From positions 1-8,679 of the forward strand of contig DAHVFK010000122.1 in assembly GCA_027317055.1 (NCBI GenBank): a stretch of DNA of 8,679 nucleotides. Direction: 5' to 3'. Under the pieces are notes generated by a model. The model made no database searches. It had not been told where the DNA came from and saw nothing but the letters and a program-made list of their open reading frames with translations. Source of the stretch: Betaproteobacteria bacterium (lineage in GTDB: Bacteria; Pseudomonadota; Gammaproteobacteria; Burkholderiales; SG8-39). The translations under genes and the position numbers were made by a program. This document shows positions 1 to 5,224 of the stretch, in pieces; the stretch's first letter is position 1, and every line of letters begins with the position of its first letter.

Positions 1-2
1 GC

Positions 3-281
3 GCCAAGGGCGGCGCGATCGCCTTTACCAAGTCGCTGGCGCGCGAGATGGCGCGCTTCAATATCAACGTCAACTGCGTTTGCCCCGGGCCCACAGACAC
101 GCCGCTGCTCGCAGCCGTGCCGGAGCGGCACCGGGAGGCATTCGTGCGCGTGACCCCGATGCAGCGCCTCGCAAGACCCTCGGAAATCGCGGATGCAGTG
201 CTGTTCTTCGCCAGCGCGCGCGCGGATTTCATTACCGGCCAGGTGCTATCGGTAAGCGGCGGTCTGACCATGGTCGGCTGA
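3..281 (+). CDS. Short-chain dehydrogenase/reductase (SDR), C-terminal part, truncated by the window edge
   Basis: The reading frame is open from base 3 to a TGA at 279-281 and gives 92 residues. It begins with AKGG, the lysine side of the SDR active site Tyr-x-x-x-Lys, so the catalytic Tyr and the N-terminal NAD(P)-binding Rossmann motif lie outside the window. Next come the classical SDR stretch NVNCVCPGPTDTPL (the PG motif after the active site) and the C-terminal block FITGQVLSVSGG, which shapes the substrate pocket in FabG-like enzymes. Classical SDRs are about 250 residues, so roughly the last third is present. The family oxidises or reduces a hydroxyl/keto group with NAD(P)H; beside a crotonase gene, a 3-hydroxyacyl-CoA dehydrogenase-like role is the natural guess. 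The next gene starts 31 bases downstream on the same strand, so they are probably co-transcribed. The substrate cannot be read from this fragment. Confidence 0.9.
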   Translation, partial: AKGGAIAFTKSLAREMARFNINVNCVCPGPTDTPLLAAVPERHREAFVRVTPMQRLARPSEIADAVLFFASARADFITGQVLSVSGGLTMVG

Positions 282-312
282 TCACCCACTCCATCAAGCG
301 CAAGAGGCAACC

Positions 313-1131
313 ATGTACAAGCTCAAAGCCGCCGAGTGGCGTCCGCAGCACTTCAAGTGGGAGGTTGTGGACCGTGTGGCGACCATCACCCTCGATCGTC
401 CCGAGCGCAAGAATCCGCTCACCTTCGAGAGCTACGCCGAGCTGAGGGACACCTTTCACAAACTGCAAGATGCGGACGATGTGCGGGCCGTCGTGTTTAC
501 GGGCGAAGGAGGCAACTTCTGCTCCGGTGGCGACGTCCACGACATCATCGGGCCGCTGGTTAAGATGGACATGCCAGGCCTGATGAACTTCACCCGCATG
601 ACGGGAAACCTGGTCAAGGAGATGCGCACCTGCCCGCAACCGATCATCGCCGCCGTCGATGGCATCTGCGCTGGCGCTGGCGCCATCATCACGATGGCGA
701 GCGACCTGCGCTACGGCACGCCGGAATGCAAGACCGCTTTTCTGTTCGTGCGCGTCGGCCTCGCAGGCTGCGACATGGGTGCCTGCGCGATCCTGCCGCG
801 AATCATCGGCCATGGGCGCGCCGCTGAGCTGCTGTACACGGGCCGCAGTATGAGCGCCCAGGAGGGGCTCGCCTGGGGCTATTACAACGACATCGTCCCG
901 GGCCCCAAGCTGCTCGAAAAGGCACAAGACGTGGCGCGCACGCTTGCTCACGGGCCCGCTTTCGCGCACTCGATGACCAAGAAGTGCCTGCATCAGGAAT
1001 GGAACCTGTCGATCGAGCAGGCGCTCGAGACCGAAGCAGAAGCGCAGGCAATCTGCATGCAAACCGGCGACTTCGAGCGCGCCTACAACGCTTTCGTTAA
1101 CAAGCAGAAGCCTAAATTCGAGGGCAACTGA
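313..1131 (+). CDS. Enoyl-CoA hydratase/isomerase (crotonase) family protein with an atypical active site
   Basis: This 272-residue protein has the usual crotonase length and fold landmarks: VATITLDRPERKNPL near residues 22-36, the first oxyanion-hole segment GGNFCSGGD (67-74) and the second, DGICAGAGA (116-124). The C-terminal region ends in a lysine-rich tail. The ATG at 313 is preceded by AAGAGG at a suitable distance. By eye alignment to mitochondrial crotonase, the two catalytic glutamates (Glu144 and Glu164) fall on Ile125 and Arg147 here. A nearby Asp154, in a GCDMGA motif, lies close to the catalytic Asp position of 4-chlorobenzoyl-CoA dehalogenase. The protein should still bind an acyl-CoA and stabilise an enolate, but simple hydration is uncertain; isomerisation, C-C hydrolysis or another crotonase reaction is possible. 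It sits between an SDR gene and a tetR gene in one apparent operon, which suggests a beta-oxidation-like step on an aromatic or alicyclic CoA thioester. Confidence 0.93.
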   Translation: MYKLKAAEWRPQHFKWEVVDRVATITLDRPERKNPLTFESYAELRDTFHKLQDADDVRAVVFTGEGGNFCSGGDVHDIIGPLVKMDMPGLMNFTRMTGNLVKEMRTCPQPIIAAVDGICAGAGAIITMASDLRYGTPECKTAFLFVRVGLAGCDMGACAILPRIIGHGRAAELLYTGRSMSAQEGLAWGYYNDIVPGPKLLEKAQDVARTLAHGPAFAHSMTKKCLHQEWNLSIEQALETEAEAQAICMQTGDFERAYNAFVNKQKPKFEGN

Positions 1132-1847
1132 TGCGCAGCGAAGGCGCCTCAGGCAGGCATGCCCGCCCGGCGGGCGCGCGCGCGCACACAGCTGAAACGC
1201 GTTCGCCGGGGCATGTCGAGAGCCTGGTTTCCGACCCGCGCCTTGTCGAGGAGCGGCGCGGCCAGATCGTGCGCGCTGCGGTGACGCTCTTTTCGGCGCA
1301 GGGCTACTACACCACGACAATCCAGCAAATCGCGCGCGAGGCGGGCGTCAGCACCGGCCTGGTATACCAGTATTTCCGCGACAAGGACGACGTGCTGCTT
1401 CTCGCGCTTCTGCTAGTGTTAGATAGCTACGAGCAAGAAATCCCGCGCCGACTGGAGGGCGTCGAACACCCGATTGAACGGCTTTGCACCGCGATACGGA
1501 CCTATTGCGCCATCGTCGACCGTTGGCGCGACGCGACGCTGCTTACCTACCGCTCGACCAAGTCGCTGCGCGCCAACCGCCGTACCCTCATAATGGACGG
1601 AGAAATCCGCACCAACCGGATTATCGAGGCCTGCATTAGAGCCTGCGTCGAGGCGGGCCATATACGGCCGGTGAACGAGCAGTTGCTCGCGTACTCCCAC
1701 GTAATGTTCTGTCACGCCTGGGCGCTCAAGCATTGGGCCCTGGGCGGGCGCTATTCACTCGACCAGTACGTGCGCGAAGGGCTGCGGATTCTGGTGGAGC
1801 CGTTCCTAACCGACAAGGGGCGCGCCCAAGACGCGATCGAACCTTGA
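1131..1847 (+). CDS. TetR/AcrR-family transcriptional regulator
   Basis: The protein has 238 residues. Residues about 42-90 form the TetR DNA-binding domain: RRGQIVRAAVTLFSAQGYY, then the helix-turn-helix IQQIAREAGVSTGLVYQYF, then KDDVLL. The rest is an all-helical ligand-binding and dimerisation region with no obvious signature. The ATG shares its A with the crotonase stop (TGATG), so translational coupling is likely. No other ATG, GTG or TTG occurs in frame before the HTH, which supports this start even though it gives about 40 residues of low-complexity, Arg/Ala-rich leader. Members of this family near acyl-CoA catabolism genes usually repress them and are released by a CoA thioester; that is inference here. 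It ends 7 bases before the stop of the convergent isomerase gene, which leaves no room for a separate terminator. Confidence 0.93.
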   Translation: MRSEGASGRHARPAGARAHTAETRSPGHVESLVSDPRLVEERRGQIVRAAVTLFSAQGYYTTTIQQIAREAGVSTGLVYQYFRDKDDVLLLALLLVLDSYEQEIPRRLEGVEHPIERLCTAIRTYCAIVDRWRDATLLTYRSTKSLRANRRTLIMDGEIRTNRIIEACIRACVEAGHIRPVNEQLLAYSHVMFCHAWALKHWALGGRYSLDQYVREGLRILVEPFLTDKGRAQDAIEP

Positions 1848-1854
1848 TGCCGCG

Positions 1855-2493
1855 TCACTCCACGTCCGGTTGCCTCGACGGCTGGGCGCGCTGGAAGGCG
1901 TCGAGCTTCATGCATTCGTCGAATACGCGCAGTGCGGTCGGGGCATGCGATAGGTCGCAATTGAAACGCTGAGCGTTGAAAACCTGCGGCACCAAGCAGC
2001 AATCAGCCACGGTAGGCGTGTCGCCGTGGCAGAAGCGACCCGTTCCCGGCGCGCGCGCCAAGTCGGCCTCCAGCTTCGCCATGCCATCGTGAATCCAGTG
2101 CTGGTACCACTTGTTCTTTTCCTCCTCGCTGCGGCCGAGCTCGTTCACGAGATATCGCAGCGCGCGCAGGTTGTTCAGCGGGTGGATCTCACACGCGACC
2201 AGAAGCGCAAGCGACCTCACCCGCGCGCGGCCCAGCAGGTCCTCTGGCAGCAGCGCCGGGCTCGGGTACTTTTCCTCGAGGTACTCCATGATGGCAAGCG
2301 ACTGCGTAAGCAGTCCTCCGTCGTCGGTCAGAGCGGGCACCAGTGCTTGGGGATTGAGCGCGCCGTATTCGGGCCGCCGATGTTCGCCCCGCGCCAGATG
2401 CACGTATTGGGCCTCGTAGCTCAATCCCTTCAGGTTGAGAGCGATTCGCACTCTGAACGCCGCCGAGCTGCGAAAGTAGGTGTAGAGCTTCAC
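1855..2493 (-). CDS. maiA: Zeta-class glutathione S-transferase: maleylpyruvate/maleylacetoacetate isomerase
   Basis: This enzyme performs glutathione-dependent cis-trans isomerisation of a maleyl ring-cleavage product to its fumaryl form in the cytoplasm. I chose the GTG at 2493, which overlaps the upstream stop as GTGA. It gives (M)KLYTYFRSSAAFRVRIAL and 212 residues, the length I recall for NagL-type maleylpyruvate isomerases. The longer open frame upstream is only the shadow of the FAH gene. The N-terminal thioredoxin-like domain carries the zeta-class SSAA motif (9-12), NPQALVPAL and QSLAIMEYLEEKYP. The helical C-terminal domain contains CEIHPLNNLR and the N-capping block DTPTVADCCLVPQ. 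Translational coupling to a fumarylpyruvate-hydrolase-like protein and a nearby aryl-CoA ligase favour the gentisate pathway (maleylpyruvate) over the tyrosine/homogentisate pathway (maleylacetoacetate), but sequence alone does not settle it. Confidence 0.92.
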   Translation of the reverse strand: MKLYTYFRSSAAFRVRIALNLKGLSYEAQYVHLARGEHRRPEYGALNPQALVPALTDDGGLLTQSLAIMEYLEEKYPSPALLPEDLLGRARVRSLALLVACEIHPLNNLRALRYLVNELGRSEEEKNKWYQHWIHDGMAKLEADLARAPGTGRFCHGDTPTVADCCLVPQVFNAQRFNCDLSHAPTALRVFDECMKLDAFQRAQPSRQPDVE

Positions 2494-3182
2494 AAAGCGG
2501 GAATGATCTTCACCTTCAAGTCGCCTACTCCTTCGACGCGCGCTTCGAGCTCGTCGCCCGGTTTTACCGGTCCGACCCCCGCGGGGGTGCCGGAAAAGAT
2601 CAGGTCGCCCGGCTCGAGCGTGTAATACTCCGACAGGTAGGCGATCTGCTCCGGTACTGACCAGATCATGTCCGATAGATCGGCCTTCTGGCGCTCCTTG
2701 CCATTCACTACGAGCACAATCGCGCCCTTTGACGGGTGCCCGATCTTGGAGGCGGGCGCAAGTGCCCCGCAGGGCGCTGCCTCGTCGAAGTCCTTGCCGA
2801 AATCCCACGGCCGGCCGTGATCCTTGCCCCATTGCTGCAGGTCTCGGCGCGTCATGTCGAGTCCGACGCCGTAGCCAAAGACGTGCGCGTTCGCCTTGCC
2901 GGCATCGATGCGGCGCCCTCCCTTGCCGATCGCGACCACCATCTCGGTCTCGTAGTGGTAGTTGGCAGTCTTGGGCGGATAGTGCACGTCACCGCCGAGC
3001 GGGACGAGCGAATGCGCCGCCTTGATGAAGAAGAACGGTGCCTCGCGGCCGTCACCGCCCATCTCCTTTTGATGCTCGACATAATTGCGGCCGACGCAGA
3101 AGATGCGCCGTACGGGAAAGCTGTCGCCCGAGCCGGAAACCGGGAGCGAGGGAGGGGTCCAAAGCGGAATTGCGTAGGCCAT
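2490..3182 (-). CDS. Fumarylacetoacetate hydrolase (FAH) family protein, probably fumarylpyruvate hydrolase
   Basis: The 230-residue length matches the short single-domain FAH proteins such as NagK, not the roughly 420-residue fumarylacetoacetases. Features in order: FPVRRIFCVGRNY (22-34), FFFIKAAHSLVP (50-61), the metal-binding pair in HYETEMV (Glu78, Glu80), GLDMTRRDLQ with the third metal ligand Asp109, GKDFDEAAPCG (129-139) and SGTPAGVGP (197-205). All expected Mg/Mn ligands are present. The family cleaves a C-C bond in a 2,4-diketo acid; with fumarylpyruvate the products are fumarate and pyruvate. The ATG at 3182 has AGAGGA just upstream with a short spacer. It lies 45 bases after the ligase stop, and its own TGA overlaps the GTG of the isomerase gene, so the three genes form an operon in the order ligase, hydrolase, isomerase. 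The gentisate assignment rests on length and neighbours. Confidence 0.92.
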   Translation of the reverse strand: MAYAIPLWTPPSLPVSGSGDSFPVRRIFCVGRNYVEHQKEMGGDGREAPFFFIKAAHSLVPLGGDVHYPPKTANYHYETEMVVAIGKGGRRIDAGKANAHVFGYGVGLDMTRRDLQQWGKDHGRPWDFGKDFDEAAPCGALAPASKIGHPSKGAIVLVVNGKERQKADLSDMIWSVPEQIAYLSEYYTLEPGDLIFSGTPAGVGPVKPGDELEARVEGVGDLKVKIIPAL

Positions 3183-3227
3183 GCGATCCTCTAAGTGGCG
3201 GGAAGCGTTCGGGAGAAGGAGCGAATT

Positions 3228-4763
3228 CTATTCCTTGCGGCCGAATTCGCGCTGCAGGATTTCACGCAGCTTGAAGCGCTGAACCTTCCCGGTCGCCGTA
3301 CGCGGCAGGGATTCCACGGTCCGGATCCACTTGGGGCGCTTGTGGCGCGGCAGCCTTGCGTCGCAGGCCTTCGCAGCCGCGTCCATTGCCTCCTGCGGGT
3401 CGCCGTCCGTGGCAAGGAACAGTGCCAGCCGCTCGAAGCCGTCCGAGTCGGCCAAGGGCACGCAAACTGCCTCGCTGATCCCATTCTCACCCAGGACGGT
3501 CTCCTCTAGTTCGCTTGGTTTGACCCACTGGCCCGCGACCTTGACCAGCTCGTCGGAACGGCCTTGATGCGCGTAGAACCCTTCGGCGTCGCGCACGAAC
3601 ACGTCCTTGGTGCAGAACCAGCCGTCGAGGAACTGCTCGCGCGTTTGTTCCTTGCGGTTTGCGTACCCGAGGGCGAGCGCAGGGTGGCGCAGCCAGAGCA
3701 CGCCGGGCTCCCCGATCTCAGCCGGGTGACCCTCCAGTGCCACGAGTCTGGCCTCGACCCCGGCCAGCGTTTTTCCGGTGTGTCTGCCCGTCGATGTGCC
3801 CGGCGGGGTAACGATGGCGACGCAGAAGGTCTCCGACATGCCGTAGACGGAGAGGATCTCGCCGCCCACCGCGCGCCGCCATTGTGCGGCGATGGTCTCG
3901 GGCAGGCGCTCGCCTGCGGCGAAGAAGTAGCGCACCGCACAGAACGGCGCGAGCGCCCGTTCGCCGAGCGCGAGCAGTCGGCGATAGAAAGACGGCACAC
4001 TGAAGAATCCGCTCGGTCGATGTTCCGCAACCAGCGCACATACCTGCTCGACGTCGGACCAGTCCGCGCACAGCACCGAGGCGGCGCCAATCGAGAGCGG
4101 ACCAAGTAGGCCATTCTCGAGCCCATAGGCGAAGAACAGGCGCGAAGTCGTGATCACCTTGTCGCCCGGCGCCAAGGCAATGGTATCGCGTAGCGTTTGG
4201 CCTGCAGGCAGAACATCCTTGTGCGTGTGGATGATGCCTTTCGGCCGACCAGTGGTGCCTGACGAATACAGCCAGAACGCTGCATCTTCCGGTTTGGCCG
4301 CAAACGGCGCCGAAGCCGAGGCGGCGTGCCGAATCTTCTCGCTCCATGACGGTAGCCCGGCCGGCGCCTGGCCCGCGATTGCGATACGCTCCTCGCGCGC
4401 AAGGGCTTGGACGAACCGGGGCAGCCGCGCGGCAAGCATGTCCTCGACGATCGCGAGCCGCGCGCCGCTGTCGGAACGCACGAAGCGGTAGTCTTCTTCG
4501 TCGAGCTGGCTGTTGAGCGCAATCGCGACCGCGCCGTGCCAAAGGCAGCCGAGCCACGCGGCAGCGAGATCCGGAGTGTCACGCATGAGCAACATCACTC
4601 GGTCGCCGGGCACTACGCCGAGCGCCGCGAGCGCGCCGGACGCGCGCCGGACGCGCGCCGCCAGCTCGGCGTAGGCAATCCGCTCCGCACCGCATATCAG
4701 GGCGAGGCGCTGGCCGTGACGCGCCAGCGCCTCGCCCCCGAGTAGGTGGTCGGCCCCGTTCAT
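3228..4763 (-). CDS. Benzoate-CoA ligase family protein (ATP-dependent aryl-CoA synthetase)
   Basis: This 511-residue acyl-adenylate-forming enzyme activates a carboxylic acid, probably aromatic, through an acyl-AMP to its CoA thioester. Core motifs are intact: P-loop YSSGTTGRPKG (166-176), YGMSE (307-311), DGWFCTKDVF (380-389), the hinge GRSDELVKVAGQWVKP (401-416) and the adenylation lysine Lys493 in RTATGKVQRFKLRE. The segment LFFAYGLEN (209-217) is typical of the benzoate-CoA ligase subgroup. Substrates such as benzoate, salicylate, 2-aminobenzoate or hydroxybenzoate are all plausible, and the gentisate-type genes after it favour a hydroxylated or aminated benzoate. The start gives MNGADHLL, close to the usual N-terminus. 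The ribosome site is weak (GGAG about 14 bases upstream), and no in-frame ATG, GTG or TTG was seen in the 36 bases upstream. It is first in the three-gene operon and divergent from a broken marR. Confidence 0.93.
   Translation of the reverse strand: MNGADHLLGGEALARHGQRLALICGAERIAYAELAARVRRASGALAALGVVPGDRVMLLMRDTPDLAAAWLGCLWHGAVAIALNSQLDEEDYRFVRSDSGARLAIVEDMLAARLPRFVQALAREERIAIAGQAPAGLPSWSEKIRHAASASAPFAAKPEDAAFWLYSSGTTGRPKGIIHTHKDVLPAGQTLRDTIALAPGDKVITTSRLFFAYGLENGLLGPLSIGAASVLCADWSDVEQVCALVAEHRPSGFFSVPSFYRRLLALGERALAPFCAVRYFFAAGERLPETIAAQWRRAVGGEILSVYGMSETFCVAIVTPPGTSTGRHTGKTLAGVEARLVALEGHPAEIGEPGVLWLRHPALALGYANRKEQTREQFLDGWFCTKDVFVRDAEGFYAHQGRSDELVKVAGQWVKPSELEETVLGENGISEAVCVPLADSDGFERLALFLATDGDPQEAMDAAAKACDARLPRHKRPKWIRTVESLPRTATGKVQRFKLREILQREFGRKE
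4631..4660. repeat. 11-bp direct tandem repeat inside the ligase gene
   Basis: The unit GCGCGCCGGAC occurs twice in full (4631-4641 and 4642-4652), followed by a partial third copy (4653-4660). It encodes part of the N-terminal helix around residues 35-44 of the ligase (AARVRRASGA). The unit length is not a multiple of three, so gain or loss of one copy would shift the frame. The current copy number keeps the gene open and aligns without a gap to the family pattern. Confidence 0.8.
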
Positions 4764-4798
4764 GCCCGCGTAGCGTACTCCGCGGCAGTGCCAATCGA

Positions 4799-5141
4799 GA
4801 AGACCCGGAGTTGTCCTATCTCAGAGAATATTGCGCGCGGGTGTGCTGCCGCGTTTGATCGGGTACAGGCTGCGGCTGGCCCAGAGCCGGTTCGCAGAGG
4901 CGATCCGCCGCAACCGCTCGACGATGGTCGCGGTGTTGGACGAGCTGGAAGATCGTGGCTTGATCGTGTGCCGGCGGGGCGAGAACCGGCGCACCAACGC
5001 ATTATGGCTGACACGCACGGGCGCACCTTCCTTACCGGCGCGATACGGCGTGTCCAAGCGCACGAACGGCGCTTCGCCGCCCGCCTTACGGCGAAGGAGC
5101 GGCGGCAGCTCTTTGCTCTGCTCGAGAAGCTGAAGGCATAA
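4799..5141 (+). pseudogene. MarR-family transcriptional regulator, decayed (two frameshifts and an internal deletion)
   Basis: No single frame gives a whole protein, but three segments assemble into a MarR regulator. Frame 2 from 4799 gives EDPELSYLREYCARV. At about 4842-4845 an extra TG shifts reading to frame 1, which gives LPRLIGYRLRLAQ and then SRFAEAIRRNRSTMVAVLDE with LEDRGLIVCRRGENRR and LWLTRTG (recognition helix and wing). Near 5019-5022 one base appears missing, and frame 3 continues RTFLTGAIRRVQAHERRFAA to the C-terminal helix and TAA at 5139-5141. Between LRLAQ and SRFAEAI (about 4885) the usual 30 or so residues (rest of helix 1, helix 2 and the start of the HTH) are absent, an in-frame deletion. 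No clean start codon is visible for the first segment. The remnant is divergent from the ligase operon, the usual place for a MarR repressor of such genes. Sequencing error could explain a frameshift but not easily all three lesions. Confidence 0.8.
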
Positions 5142-5166
5142 AAAAACGGGCCCGGTAGGGCCCGTT
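5140..5166 (-). terminator. Rho-independent terminator of the torF-glnK-amtB operon
   Basis: A perfect 9-bp stem (5145-5153 paired with 5158-5166, arms AACGGGCCC and GGGCCCGTT) encloses a 4-base loop. Read on the minus strand it is followed at once by seven T residues (complement of 5140-5146). It lies 58 bases beyond the amtB stop and so ends leftward transcription. On the plus strand the hairpin is followed by ATCTCTGC, not a T run, so termination of the marR remnant's strand would be weak. Confidence 0.92.
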
Positions 5167-5224
5167 ATCTCTGCAACTCACCTGCTAGGGCGCCGGTTGG
5201 GAGCGGTGGCGCAGCGGGTGTCGA

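Noticed and set aside
232..1320. Long open frame (362 codons) on the minus strand across the SDR, crotonase and start of tetR
   Set aside because: It is antisense to well-supported genes, has low-complexity Arg/Ala-rich sequence with no family motif, and is typical of GC-rich DNA with few stops.
1840..1860. Terminator between the convergent tetR and isomerase genes
   Set aside because: Only 7 bases separate the stops and no stem with a T run is visible on either strand.
2026..2625. Plus-strand open frame of 199 codons opposite the isomerase and hydrolase genes
   Set aside because: It is antisense to two genes with complete family motifs; the translation shows no recognisable domain.
2494..2832. 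N-terminal extension of the isomerase frame upstream of 2493
   Set aside because: It lies wholly inside the FAH gene in another frame, and the protein from the GTG at 2493 already has the full family length and N-terminus.
4746..5141. Single 131-codon plus-strand gene spanning the ligase-amtB gap
   Set aside because: Only its last third resembles MarR; the true homology moves between frames, so it is better described as part of the marR pseudogene.
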